From assembly GCA_026261815.1 (NCBI GenBank), contig JAMPIT010000258.1, positions 16,882,501 to 16,946,500 on the forward strand: a DNA stretch of 64,000 nucleotides, given 5' to 3'. The stretch comes from Monarcha castaneiventris obscurior (taxonomy: Eukaryota > Chordata > Aves > Passeriformes > Monarchidae). Position 1 is the stretch's first letter; every line of letters starts with the position of its first letter. This document shows positions 1 to 11,274 of the stretch, piece by piece. Made by a program: the position numbers and the translations under genes. The notes beneath the pieces are model-generated. The model was given only the letters and a program-made list of their open reading frames with translations. It did not search any database and had not been told where the DNA came from.

Positions 1-98
1 CAATCAGAGCACAAGATTACATATAATTAACAGCCGCAAGGAAATATACACACACTACACATTTCAGATATCTTACAATTATTATAACCATAGCTTAC

Positions 99-188
99 CT
101 GTAACATTCCTTCCATGTCAAGTTGCAGTAATTCTGCCTGGTTCATCTGAAGTAATGCTAAACCTACTCGAAATACTATCTCTAAACC
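99..188 (-). CDS. EVI5: EVI5 coding exon, end of TBC domain (30 codons)
   Basis: The exon reads GLEIVFRVGLALLQMNQAEL and continues to the end motif DMEGMLQ, corresponding to human residues about 348-377. It covers the last helix of the TBC fold and the link to the coiled coil. The acceptor is ctgttttcag and the donor is CAG|gtaagc, both near consensus. It is 90 nt, phase 0 at both ends. It is the most 3' EVI5 exon in the window; the next exon lies off the left edge. Confidence 0.97.
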
Positions 189-1194
189 CTGAAAACAGAA
201 GTTAAAAAATACCAACAATTATTTGTGGCATTGTTAACAGTACAGAGTTATTCTACTATTTACTAACATTGGAAATCTCACCCAAGTAAACACAAGTAAA
301 AGGGGTACTGAAAAAATCTCTCAACAAATTGCTTCTGGGTTTCTTTTATGTTCCAAGGACAAGCAGTCTGGCTATTTGTCCTGATGCCAGACATCCCCCT
401 CAGAGAAGTTAGTGATGAGGTAAAATCTTGAGTGACAGGAATTCTCTAGGTCAGCTCTATCACACATTTCAAGTATATCTAGTAGAAAAATCCCCAGTAC
501 TTCTCAAAAAAGCTATTTTAATTACAGACACGGTACAATGCAGTTAAACTATTGAAAAAGATAAAAGGGACTGTCTCACTACATACCCTATCTTGGACAT
601 TCCTGAGGGCAAGCTGGAAGGATCCACGTTGGACATACTGCTTTCTAAAAGATGACTGCAGAGCAAGCTTAAGCTATGATTTGTTACTAGTTATAATTAT
701 GCAAAGCTCTAAACCTAAACGCCATGTAGGTGTCTTTGTGATAATGACACTGAATAATTCCCAAAATTTCTCTGGCACTGATGATCATCTGGACAATAAA
801 AGTCACTAACACTCCCTCTTCTTGGCTTGCATATCCCCAAGGAACTTTAACCTTGGCCCGAAAGCAGCATTAGTTTCCACTTTAAACTCAAACACAATAC
901 TGAGAAATGGATGTCCCTGCTGCATGCAATGCAACAGCACTGCATCCAGAAAGAACAGATTTGGGAACACTTCAACAGGCTTGGAGCGCAAAGCTGCACA
1001 CAATATCAACGTTCAGTGACTTAGTTGCTCTTCCTTGACAAGCTGCACACACCTTGCTTTAAAATAATCTGATCAGCATAAGAAACAAAAAGCAAGACTA
1101 TGAGATTTGTCCATGATTATGGGATTTATACCACTACCTAAATAACTTTCAACAGCTACTCTTGAAATATAACATACGAGTATTTAGTAGTTAC
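189..1194 (-). other. EVI5 intron, no other feature seen
   Basis: About 1 kb of AT-rich intron between two TBC exons. Open frames on both strands are short and have no recognisable domain or splice context. No repeat family was recognised. Confidence 0.85.
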
Positions 1195-1338
1195 CTCAGA
1201 CATAAAGATATCAAATATTCTTGTTGCGATTGGTAGTGGAAAAGTTGTAAGGAATATAGTTAAAAACCATGACGATGCATACATAGAAGTGTGAAAACTC
1301 TGAGACTGAAAGTGCACATAAAGCTCCGGAAGATGTTC
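1195..1338 (-). CDS. EVI5: EVI5 coding exon, C-terminal lobe of TBC domain (48 codons)
   Basis: The exon starts EHLPELYVHFQSQSFHTSMY and ends IFDIFMSE, human residues about 300-347. It holds the conserved TBC segment ASSWFLTIFLTTFPLP, corresponding to TBC motif C that packs behind the catalytic fingers. Acceptor ttttccag and donor GAG|gtaact fit consensus. It is 144 nt and phase 0 at both ends, joining directly to GLEIVFR in the next exon. Confidence 0.97.
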
Positions 1339-2130
1339 CTGGAAAAGAAGAGGAATAAAAAACACAAGTATGTTAAGGTTCTGCTTGTAGTTTTAGTGCA
1401 GACATGTTTTTGAGAAATTTTGAATACAAGAAAATGATTGATACTTAGCACAGTTAGCAGCTGTCTGTACTAGCAACTGGACTAAGAAGGATATGACTCA
1501 TCATCACCAAGAACCATGCAACAGAAGTCCCAAGATAGAATGTCCTATAGAACATCTACCCTGGAAAGCAGATTACAAAAACACTTCCTGATCCTAAAGG
1601 GAAGTCAAGCTTGTAAATCCCCAAGTAATATCTAGAATGGGCTACTAAAAAGAGCTGACAAAATCTAAGGCTATGTGATATCTCACCCCGACCATCATGT
1701 TAGAAACTGGATCACAAAACAGAAACCTATTTTTCTCCATCAGCCTGATCAGGAAGAACCTGCATTCCAAATCTGAAAACAATTAATAGTCTACATATGA
1801 GGGTATCTCCCACACTTTTCATCTTTTAAGATACTATAAATTGACTATGAAGACTTTGACTTTCAGAGTCTTCAAACAGAATTAAACATTCATATGCTTA
1901 AACTGCAGCAATACAAATCCCATGCTTTGGTATTTAAACCAGTCATTGTCTGCCAAAGGTTAAAAAAAAATTTCTCACAGAGCCACATGCATTTACTTCT
2001 GAAGTTCTGGAACTAGCTACTGTCAAGAGTACAGCCTGTTAGCCAACAGACATGCCTGCTCTTGAGCTGTAATTCCCACGTTCCTTATTAATAGTTACTG
2101 AAGAGCAAGTTTGATAGATTTTGTATGTAC
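1339..2130 (-). other. EVI5 intron, no other feature seen
   Basis: An AT-rich intron of about 0.8 kb. Nothing beyond the flanking splice signals was recognised. Confidence 0.85.
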
Positions 2131-2256
2131 CTGTATCATGCATTCAAACTGGTACATACAAAGGCCCAGTTCAGCCATGCTTGGTTTAAAGAGTTCTCGT
2201 AGTCTGTAATCTTGCATTAATTTAACAAACACACAGAATGCCTCTTCTTCTGGCAT
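2131..2256 (-). CDS. EVI5: EVI5 coding exon, middle of TBC domain (42 codons)
   Basis: The exon reads MPEEEAFCVFVKLMQDYRLR and ends LCMYQFECMIQ, human residues about 258-299, practically identical to the mammalian protein. The acceptor is atatag (weak pyrimidine tract) and the donor is CAG|gtacat. It is 126 nt, phase 0 at both ends. The internal ATG at its first codon is a normal methionine of the domain, not a start. Confidence 0.97.
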
Positions 2257-2915
2257 CTATATTAAAAATAAAAAAGCACATTAAAAACTCTGGACAAATA
2301 TAATGATATATCAGAGTAAACACCTGGGAGGATTTAGGGTTGGGGGTTTTTGTGTGCGCGCATGTGCATGCAATGGAGGTTTTTTTGGTTGTTGGTTTGT
2401 TTTGTTTAAGGGATTTATAGCCAATTACTCCAATGAAATTTTGTATATGCTAAATTCTAGCAAATAATTTCTAAACTGAAATGGAGGTCTGCAAGTTTCT
2501 TATTATATACCCTACTTTGTCATAAACCAAAAACGGGTAATACAAAGGTGGCTTTAAGATAATCAAATCAACTGTGAAGTTCCATTTGAACTCTGAGGAG
2601 ATTCCATGTAATAGAACAGAAATAACAAGTTCATTTATTTTTGAAATATCACTCACCAAAATAGCTTGCAAGCCTATAATCCTACCTTAGCTCTGAGAAA
2701 TAAATATATTCTCCCACTCCAATACAGTATCTTGGCAAATAGAATGACACAAGGTAAAACTCATTTCATTTTCAGAGTAAATAACTGCCTTTGACAACTC
2801 CATTGTCACAAAATTATGAAGGAAAACCATTGCAAAAATTCCCAAAAACCCACCACAGTATATTATGCAGTCTAGCATGGATTTTAGAGGTTCACATATT
2901 TTTTAATATTTTTAC
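2257..2915 (-). other. EVI5 intron with a T/G-rich patch
   Basis: An intron of about 0.66 kb. A T/G-rich stretch around 2,336-2,412 includes a short TGTGTGCGCGCATGTGCATG alternating purine-pyrimidine run. Otherwise nothing was recognised. Confidence 0.8.
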
Positions 2916-2990
2916 CTGCATAAGCAGTAATCCAACTATAAAAGCGCTTCCTTGACAGTATCCAACCTCACGATCCACCAAAGAGTAAGC
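2916..2990 (-). CDS. EVI5: EVI5 coding exon with the glutamine finger (25 codons)
   Basis: The exon reads AYSLVDREVGYCQG and ends FIVGLLLMQ, human residues about 233-257. YCQG is the TBC motif whose glutamine supplies the second catalytic finger in place of the Rab glutamine, so GAP activity looks preserved. Acceptor tttcccag, donor CAG|gtaaaa. It is 75 nt, phase 0 at both ends. Confidence 0.97.
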
Positions 2991-3990
2991 CTGGGAAATA
3001 AAACTCTCAACAATTAAAATCTCATTATCAATAAAAAGTAATCATAGTTCATCTTGCTATCTTGTTAACAACTTACTCTTCCTCTCCCCAAATTCAACAA
3101 TTTGAATTTTGAATATCCAGATGTTTTAGTCAGACATTCTAGTTTCTACCTGCTGCTGCAAACTCTGCTCTCTGATCACCTACAAAGCTAAAATAAGGCA
3201 TTCCTACCAAAAATACAGGCAGTTTTCAACTACAGGAATTTGCCAAAAGATAAGAGAGACCACTGGCATACAAATCTCACAAAGTACTACTTTTATAGGA
3301 GACAGACTAGACAATGAAACAAGTTCTCTTCAGAAAAAATGTGCTGCAGTTTTATTTACAGATGGATAAATTATGATGATATCCACGCTTGTGGCATCTT
3401 TGTTTTAGAGTCACAGAAATTACTATGATTTGGAAACCTGCCAGCTTTTCTGTTTAAACTATGTTCTATGGAAAAGTCTGACCTTCAAAGTTTAAACTCT
3501 AGTGAAGACTAAGTAATGCAAACAATGTTACATTGGCATTTTCATTTTGTGTTTGGGCACTGGAACAACTGCACCCTAGCTTGTAGCTGCCATTTGCACT
3601 TCAAAAATACTTGCAGACTGAATACTAGTTCTGATTGCCAATGTTCTTTGTCTTGGGCAACACTGTTGACTTTAATTCATGGCACACTTCATTCCATTGT
3701 ACTATCAGCAGTTATTATATGATTTTGTTTTGATGCCAACTTAGTTTTACTTTGTGAGATACAAAAAACTTAAAAACTTTATATCTCACTTTGTGAGATA
3801 CAAAAAACTTAAAGTGCCTTTGAAACTAAAATGGGATTTTTAAGACTATTCCAATGTCTACAGTTTAAAAAAGAGTACCTTGAAAAGAACTTACAACACA
3901 TGAAACTGGTGCAAATTCACTACATACAAAGCAATCCAAACTGGTGCATGTTCTTGCTAATATATTTTCAAGGGCTGAATACCAACTCAC
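2991..3990 (-). other. EVI5 intron with a 39-bp-period duplication
   Basis: A 1 kb intron. Its main feature is a perfect 26-bp direct repeat at 3,749-3,774 and 3,788-3,813 (listed separately). No open frame of interest was found. Confidence 0.85.
3749..3813. repeat. Local tandem duplication, 39-bp period
   Basis: The 26-bp string that begins ACTTTGTGAGATAC and ends AACTTAAA occurs twice without mismatch, starting at 3,749 and 3,788, separated by 13 bases. This is a small, probably recent, slippage-type duplication inside an EVI5 intron, about 180 bp downstream of the splice donor of neighbouring coding exon 3,991-4,215. Confidence 0.9.
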
Positions 3991-4215
3991 CTTCATTACG
4001 TTGAACAACACCTCCTGCCCAAGGCTATCTTTTTCTTTGAAAAAATCATGTTCAGGGTATGTTCTAGCAATGTCCCTTCTTATTAATTTTTCACAAGGAG
4101 ATGTCATTTTCAAAAGCTCTGAATACTGATCCTTAATTGGCATGCTTTGAGCACTGCATAAAAGTTGCCAAACAATTGCTCTGAAGTGATGAGGTATCCC
4201 TTTTCGAACCAGCTC
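3991..4215 (-). CDS. EVI5: EVI5 coding exon with the arginine finger (75 codons)
   Basis: The exon reads ELVRKGIPHHFRAIVWQLLC and ends DSLGQEVLFNVMK, human residues about 158-232. It opens the TBC domain: GIPHHFRAIVW is TBC motif A and LIRRDIARTYPEHDFF is motif B with the arginine finger (RRDIAR). Acceptor gtgcttcag, donor AAG|gtgagt. It is 225 nt, phase 0 at both ends. His-to-Arg in LVHKG/LVRKG is one of the few changes from human. Confidence 0.98.
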
Positions 4216-6560
4216 CTGAAGCACAAAAAGACAAATTAATTTACATTTCCTGAAAATATTACAAAAAATAAACCTAGAGAAAAAATCACTTCAAATCAAG
4301 TTCCTCACAATTTCAGAAAAAAAAAATTACATCATGGCAAAAAATACTCACATAGTTTATAACCTCAATTTTCGTGGGATTATTAAGGTAACAAAAGTAA
4401 GCAGTCTCAGAATCATTTTTAGTGGCTAAATTAGCTACTGAAAGTAGTCCCTTATCCATGGTAAGCTACATGAAAAACTGAATATTCAAATAATTTTATA
4501 CAAGAACTTAACCAGAATTTAATACAATTATGTCTATATTTCACAAAAGATTACTGAAGCATTACAATTAATTAATGCAACACATAATTTTCAAAGTGAC
4601 TTTTACTTTCAAGTTATATTTCTCTTAATCTTGAACTCTACTGTAAGAGTTTTGCCTCACTGACCTCCATTTTCTAATATCCCTAAGCTCTCAATCCATC
4701 CTTCTTCAGAAACATCATAGTAATGCCACTCCAACTATTTCTCCTGTCTACAACACAACGAGATGTTATTTCCTAAAAGATTCCCAACTCCAAGACAAGA
4801 ACCCTAAACCATCAGCTTTACACAACTGTCTCTAGCTGTCCTTTGTCAACAACACAATGGGACTGCACACCAGCCATTGAAAGCCTCAAGGGCTACTAAT
4901 AAAGCAAGAAACTTCTTGCTAATGCGTCCTTAAGTTACCATGTACCTGCTTGACAGAATAATAGGGTTAACCACTCCAACTTTCCTAGAAGGAACAGCAG
5001 GAAAACACATCTACTGGGCAGCACTAAAATGATGCTGTTCTACACAGTGCTGTGTGAATTGAGCAGCAGGACTTAAGTCATCCTTCAAAAGCCCTCCATA
5101 AACAGGAAGCGAGTTCTGAAGTGGATTGAGAGATGGAAAGGATGGAACATATCATCTTTGGAGGAAGGTATAGACACATCTAAAACCTAAAAAGTAACGA
5201 GTTTTCTAATAATCTAAGAGCAGCTTTTACAGCCAGGACAAAAAGGCACCTATGCTGCTACCTATGTACCTACTGGCATAATCAGGGAATAGGTATGGAT
5301 GCTCTGATATTCCACTGTAAATGCAGACCGACAGTTAGGGCTGACTTCCGACAAAAAAATACTGAGAATTACTTAACAGCAAAGGAAAACTTGGCTAGTT
5401 TTCAATATAATATTAGTCAGCAATATAATTAAATATTCCCTGAAAGTTAGTCAAATACTCCTCAAATTGTACTTGGCCAGCTATAAAAACAAGCGATACT
5501 TGTGACACTTGAAAATGTTCAAACAAATCTAACTAACCAGATCTACTTATTACCATCTCACTTCTTTCTCTTGCCAGGTTCATGTGGCCTTCTTTTCATG
5601 GCCTTTTGGAACACCTTTCCAGAAACTGCTTTCCCTGTGCAAGCAGGAAATCCTGAGTTCATTTTCTTCCCTTGTTTCCTCTCTCAAGTCATGTTCTCTC
5701 TTCACAACTGCTTCATATAAAAGATACTTTACTTTAGCTCATTGTTCCGCCTTCCCACAACCTATTCATAGACACACATTTCAAAGTGTTCAAAAGACCC
5801 TGACACATTTGTATTCTGCACATAAAACTACAGACTACAGCCAATAAAGAACCAAAGCAGAACAGACTTGCCTACTAACAAAAAAATCCCACGCTACTGT
5901 ACTTGCTGCCACTGAAACATGGATATGTTTAAATGCACTAAATGCTTTTTAGTTTGAGTTTAAAGTGTCATTAAACTCCACTTCTGTACATGACCACAAC
6001 TAACCCAGACTGGACACACTAGTCAAAGTTCATTCCAATCCATCCAGAATTTAGAAATTGTGTTCTGCCTAAGGTCATCTCTGGGGTCAACATACTTGGC
6101 ATGCAAAAAAACTGAACTCATCAGAGCCTCCAAGTAGACTTATCAGCACTCCTATTAAGAATGCTTTAAAAAGAGAGCTGCTCAGTATAGAACAGCATAA
6201 CATATATATACATAATCATAACATCAAGCTATCAGATGCTCTTAAGCTGATTTTCAGCAATTCCATTTTTGGAAATATGCGAAGCTAATCATCCCTGTAC
6301 TCATGGAAATCTCTCATTAGAAGTAAACTCAAAGCTTTCATATTCAAGAAATGCATCTGGCTTTCAGCAGGAGACATTTGCAGGGTGACAGCACATAGGA
6401 AGGTTACATAGGAAGCACTAAGGTTTAGGTTTGGAAAGATTCAACTGGAAGTTTCTATTACAGGTTTATTTAAAAAGAATAAGCCCAACACTAAGATAAA
6501 ACAGTATCGCTTATATCACACATTACAAATATATCCAAAAAATCAGCTTCCAGTTACTAC
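4216..6560 (-). other. EVI5 intron, nothing recognised
   Basis: A 2.3 kb AT-rich intron. Short open frames (for example 5,502-5,720 and 5,584-5,847, plus strand) have no domain, no good start context and no conserved motif known to me. No repeat family recognised. Confidence 0.8.
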
Positions 6561-6750
6561 CTTAACTTGCTTTTCTTTCTTTTTCCGTACATCTTCCCAT
6601 TCATTCACAATCCTCCCCCACAGGATCCACGAGTCTTCTTCAAGATGGCTGAGATTGCTAGAAGCTGATGAACTAGATACAAGAGAAGATCCACTATTTC
6701 TTCTTGACCCATTTACTGATCGTAAGGATTTGCTATCTGTTTCCAAGAGT
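6561..6750 (-). CDS. EVI5: EVI5 coding exon, linker before TBC domain
   Basis: After the split Arg codon (AG|A) the exon reads LLETDSKSLRSVNGSRRNSG and ends EWEDVRKKKEKQVK, human residues about 95-157. It is a serine-rich linker followed by the acidic/basic helix that leads into the TBC domain. Acceptor ttcttcgcag, donor AAG|gtagta. It is 190 nt, entering in phase 2 and leaving in phase 0. All joins agree with the human protein. Confidence 0.98.
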
Positions 6751-8318
6751 CTGCGAAGAAAGCACACAAAAACCAAATTCAAGTTCTTCTAATCAAAGGA
6801 TCACACTATTAATTGTTTTCTTCACAAAGAATGCACGCAGAAGTTCAGTGAAACAGTTTTACCAGCATTCATTTGGACTAAATGTGAAAAGAACTGTTCA
6901 ATGTTACTGCTTTCTCTTGAGATCTTAAGTAAATCTGCAGACAGAATAGTTCACAATGCAGCATTTTAAGAAACAGATAAAAATGTCACCCACAGCTGTC
7001 ATGCATCAGACTGACAAAAGTGAACCTAAGGAAGTTAAATATCGTCAATGATAACATCAAATGTCAAAGAACTTTAAAAAAATACAGTCATTTACAGGAC
7101 AAATAATTAGCCTCCTAGAAGTCTACCTGATCACACTTTTTTAAAATTGACAGTGTAAATAAAGACAGAACAACTAAAACCTTTGAAGCAATTTTAAAAC
7201 AACTGACATTTGCTGACAACTGTTCACAAATCACGGTGTTTTATAAATGCACAGGAGAAATCCCAGACCTACAGACCAAGGACCAGGCAACAGAAGTGAT
7301 TAGTAGAGCTAATGAATGTGTAATTAAAGTGAGGAATTCAAACGTGAGAACCTCTGGGGTTATCCAACAGCAAAGTATAAATAAAGATGTGCCAAGTGCT
7401 AGACAAGCTCCTGACAATACTTCCCTGTGAGCTGGTTGCTGTGGCCATTGACTTGGCAAAAAGGCAATGCTTTGTTTATCCTCAACTAATATTGAGTCCC
7501 ATAAGCAGGGGGGAATTTTTTAGACCACGTGTTAGGTAAGAGCAAGAATTCAGACTAACTTGAAAGTGTTTTGCTATACCAAGAGTTTCATATGTGCTTT
7601 AACTTCTAAGAATTCCAACATCATTACATCAGAGCCATGTGGTTGAGTAATTTCTCAAAAATTAGCACGAAAGTTAATCCCTCAGCATTTCAGCAAGGTC
7701 AGGTTATGTTTTAGAAACTTAATAAATTACAACCCGAGGCATATTGTATCAGAGATGGTACAGAAATCTCAGCATACTTAAAATTTTAAGCTCTCTGTGA
7801 CAATAAAGATGTTTATACTAGCTTTCCTTGTTCCCAGCTTTCACCTACTGGTGTTTATGAAAGTAAGGGAAAAAGGAATTTAATTCATGAAGACAAGTAA
7901 TACAGTTTCTGCAGCAGTATTTTGTTTGGAAAAGAGTTAAATGGTAACACCTTCAGGAAAAAAAAAAAGGCAAGGCCTTTTCAAGACAAATTTTCATTTG
8001 GAATTTTATTTTTTTTAAAATTTCAAATAAATTTCCATTTATTAATGGAATGCAGAAAATCTAGTTCTGAAGAAAATACTTTTAAATCCACTTCAAATGT
8101 TTAGAAACTTGGCTTATACTGATCCATAATGAAAATATAGTTTGAAACTCCTCCTCTCAATCCAAGACAATACCTAAACACCAAATTCAAAGTAATCACA
8201 GAGGAAAAACAAGCTTAGAATAAACATTAAGATTATAAAAACAAGGTTCTAATGAGACACTTCCATTTTTCACAGCTTTCTGTAGAAGTTATACTAAGTT
8301 TCTGTAATTTGACCTTAC

Positions 8319-8340
8319 CTGGATAAACTCATTGTCCTTA
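8319..8340 (-). other. Candidate alternative EVI5 first-exon end (M-S-L-S-R)
   Basis: On the minus strand ATGAGTTTATCCAG is followed by gtaagg, a near-consensus donor. The reading frame leaves in phase 2, exactly the phase needed to enter the exon at 6,750, giving M-S-L-S-R then LLETDSK. No acceptor lies closely upstream, which would suit a first exon. A bZIP-like inverted repeat lies 55-70 bases upstream (8,385-8,399). Inferred; an accidental donor is the main alternative. Confidence 0.3.
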
Positions 8341-8384
8341 GATTTGAAAATGGGAAGTTCTTTTTACAGTAAGTCGCAAGTTCT

Positions 8385-8399
8385 GTGACGTTTAGTCAC
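8385..8399. promoter_or_regulatory. GTGAC-N5-GTCAC inverted repeat, CRE/AP-1-like
   Basis: GTGACGTTTAGTCAC is a perfect 5-bp inverted repeat with a 5-bp centre. It contains the CRE half-site TGACG and, on the other strand, TGACTAA, close to an AP-1 site. It sits just upstream (minus strand) of the candidate first exon at 8,319-8,340. Binding is inferred from the motif only. Confidence 0.3.
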
Positions 8400-9475
8400 G
8401 GTTTTCTTTCATTTAAAACTTTATAAATGATTTACTAATGCCAAACAGTTCCACCAGGACTCTGGACTGAGCTTCCTCTTTATTCTGTGGGGACTTTCAG
8501 TATAATTAGATTACAGAATACTACAAGACATAGCTTGAAACAATTCAAGTTCTTCCCTTTCCTAACTGTTTACCTAATTCATATTCTCACATAAAAGCCT
8601 ACAAAAAACCCGAAACCTTTACAAAGATCCACAGCAGCAGTTCTTCCAGTAAGCAGAAAGAATGGTTCCCTGTGAACAGAGTACAATTCCTTGTCAACAA
8701 AGTGCCACTGTGCTAAACTGCAGATGCAAACTGTTCTGAAACTACAGTGCACCCAGTGTAAGAGCATTGAATTTCAGTATTAAAGGGCAGCATCTCACCA
8801 GCACTTGATAGGGTAGCCTCTAATTAGAATTCACACACAAGACTAGTGTGAGACTAAGAACATGACTGGCAAAAATTAAATAAAACCAGACAAGATTTGC
8901 TAGTTTACTTAGGAAATGAAGAAAGCTGACTTGAGACAGAAAGGCCAAGCTCACATTCTTCTTTCAACAAGCCAGGTAGTCTGACTGCAGGCCTTAATGA
9001 GAAGACTCTAAATGCAAAAACATTACACTCCAACACAGATAAGCAGTCCAAAGAACAGTTTGCTTTTCAAATAAAAGCTAGTCCCTTGTAATGAACAGAC
9101 TAGAAAGCCTCAGAATAAATGCAAACTAGCTTTCTTAAAAGCACTACTCAACTATTTTTTGCTTCTTTTGATAATTTTTATTTGCACAGCAAAAATTACA
9201 TGTAGTTTTACATGTACGTCTTGTACACGTAAAGTACAAGTACAAGAGAGACGATCTCAAACCACAAGGAAGAGCATATGAGGTCATTCTAGAAGCTTCC
9301 TTCTACTGTCAAAATCTGGGCAGATGTATCAAATTCCCTGCAAACTGTGCTGCTATTAGGCTGCAGAATGCAGACATGAGAGGAGACATGCCAGGTGACA
9401 TACAGGCATTGGCCCCTTCTCCCCCCAGTTACTCTTTTCCTCCACTGGAAGTTACTCCCCTCAGAAGTGACTCAG

Positions 9476-9726
9476 CAGAGAAAACAAACAAACCAACAAA
9501 TATAAAACCCCAAGCCAAACAACCCCTCCAACCAAGAATAATAAAAACCCCAAGAAAACACACACAGAAAAATAACCACCAAAAAAAAACCACCACCAAA
9601 AAAACCCAAAAAACCAATCCCCCAGCCCAAACTCACCAAATCCAAAAAAAAAGAAAAAAAAACAAACAAACACCAAAAAAAACCCCAAAAAAAACCAAAC
9701 CCAAACAAACCCAACCCAACCAAAAA
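9476..9726. repeat. A/C-only low-complexity tract
   Basis: About 250 bases almost wholly of A and C on the plus strand, so the EVI5 sense strand is T/G-rich. Runs such as AAACCCAAACAAACCC and CCCAACCCAACC near 9,698-9,721 give closely spaced G-runs on the minus strand. The long open frames here in several phases (for example 9,376-9,795) come from the lack of stop codons in such sequence and are not genes. Confidence 0.9.
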
Positions 9727-10785
9727 TGGAGTACCTCAATTGCCTCACTGCAAAGTCCAGCACACTCACAGAAGCTGGAACAGAAGCTAGTTTGAGCTAA
9801 ATTATCAAACCCTGCACTTCACTGCAGCACAGGGATAGCCACCTTCAGTTGGTAACAAAGCCCAGCAGCTACCTGCCAAGTCTAAAAATCTACTTGGATC
9901 TCAAGTTGTTTATGGTCAACCTCTCAAAAACTACTGAAACATACTTGTCAAATATAACCAAATTTTGCAAAAGGACAGATGACTTAAGAGTCCTGCCCCA
10001 AAAGTACAAATGAGTATGGGTTCTGGAAATTCAGCTTTAAGAAATTATACAGTCCAATTTAATTTCTCAGTGATATTGTGAATTTGCAATCACTGTGCAC
10101 ATCAAGAGCAACTGATGCCACCTGAGCCACCTGAAAGTTGCATCTTGAATTGTACATGGTGCAGATAAACGTGCACTCATAGAAAGGCTATCAGGAAGAC
10201 TGTTACTTACTATACAAAAAAAGGCAAGATGAACAGAAAAAACTGATTAGGAATTTACTTTTAATTAATTTAAGACATTATGCATCTGGCACCACTAGTG
10301 TAACAGCAAGAAGGTGGCTGAGCACAGTTCTATCTCTGTACATAGCAGGTTATGTAGCTGAAACAAGAACTGGATAAAAGTGGAAAAAATAAAATTGAGA
10401 AATATTTGAGATTTTAAGAAATTAATTGGAATTATAATTTTGCTCTTAGAAGGTAAGAAAGTTATACACAAGTCTCATCCCTGAGATATTCTACTTTAAA
10501 TTGGATACTAAAAATCTTGGTCAGTGTAGTTTCTTACTATTAGAGGCAGCTATAAACACTCCTATAAAACCAGGAGAGAAAACCACTTTTTAGAGTTCCA
10601 CAAAACTGTAATTAATAAAAACACAGCACAAGAATACAAATTCTTAAACTTTTGGGCTTTCAAACTGAAGTGTTATGCCATGAAGTTTTAACTCATTCTG
10701 CTTTAACAGCCTCTATGCTACAATTGCAATAAACCAATTTTAGTCTCATTACTGTACTTAGAAGAGCAAAAAGTTTTCCATTCAC

Positions 10786-11015
10786 CTGTTCTGTTCCTCA
10801 AGTTTAGCGAGTAACTCTAAGTCGTCTGGGCTCAGCTGTGTTGGTGAGGACGGTGACAGGGCGGGTGTGGACAGGGTGGTGGAGGGGGATGTGGTGTGCA
10901 GGGAGGCAGATGGACTCGCCACCTGGCTGGCCATTTGACTGACGGTGTGCGATACCGTGTTCTTCACCCATGAGAGAGTGGAACTCAGCTTGCCTGCAAC
11001 CTTGTCTGTCGCCAC
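10786..11015 (-). CDS. EVI5: EVI5 coding exon, N-terminal Ser/Thr-rich region
   Basis: The exon reads VATDKVAGKLSSTLSWVKNT, then a Ser/Thr/Pro-rich part with STPALSPSSP, and ends LAKLEEQN plus the first two bases of an Arg codon. It matches human EVI5 from residue 18. Acceptor cacctgtatcgtcc..cag context gives CAG|GTGGCG; donor is CAG|gtgaat. It is 230 nt, phase 0 in and phase 2 out. Open frame continues upstream past the acceptor, but the homologous protein starts at VATDKV here, so that extension is intron. Confidence 0.97.
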
Positions 11016-11265
11016 CTGTATCGACAACGAGAAAAGGATGCAAAAGTTGTCCTTTTTTAACTCCTTTTTTTCCAGCAAACCTGCTGCAGCAAACAAAGGA
11101 AAAATATACAATATGCACAAAGCAACACAGATTATTTATTTCTCCAGGACCCCAAGGCTGTCAGAAGTAACACAAGCATCAACAGCAATACAGTATTATA
11201 GAAGTAACATGCAAGTATGTTGCTAATCCACAAAGACAAACCCCAAGAAACTCCTGATGTATACT

Positions 11266-11274
11266 CACAGAGCT
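11266..11274 (-). other. Candidate EVI5 short start exon (M-S-S)
   Basis: On the minus strand GCAGAGATGAGCTCT is followed by gtgagtatac, a strong donor core, although the exon bases CTCT before it are poor. The frame is phase 0 and would give M-S-S then VATDKVAG. The intron to 11,016 would be only 250 bases. The ATG has a purine at -3. This may be an alternative first exon or chance. Confidence 0.2.

Larger units (their letters stand above)
6751..10785 (-). other. EVI5 intron (4 kb) with a possible alternative first exon
   Basis: It holds an A/C-only low-complexity tract (9,476-9,726) and a candidate alternative first exon ending at 8,319, both listed separately. At 9,187-9,250 there is a small cluster of overlapping short palindromes (ACATGTA, TGTACA, GTACAAGTAC). 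Nothing else was recognised. Confidence 0.8.

Noticed and set aside
9376..9795. 139-codon plus-strand frame rich in Lys/Pro/Thr/Gln
   Set aside because: Product of the A/C-only simple tract.
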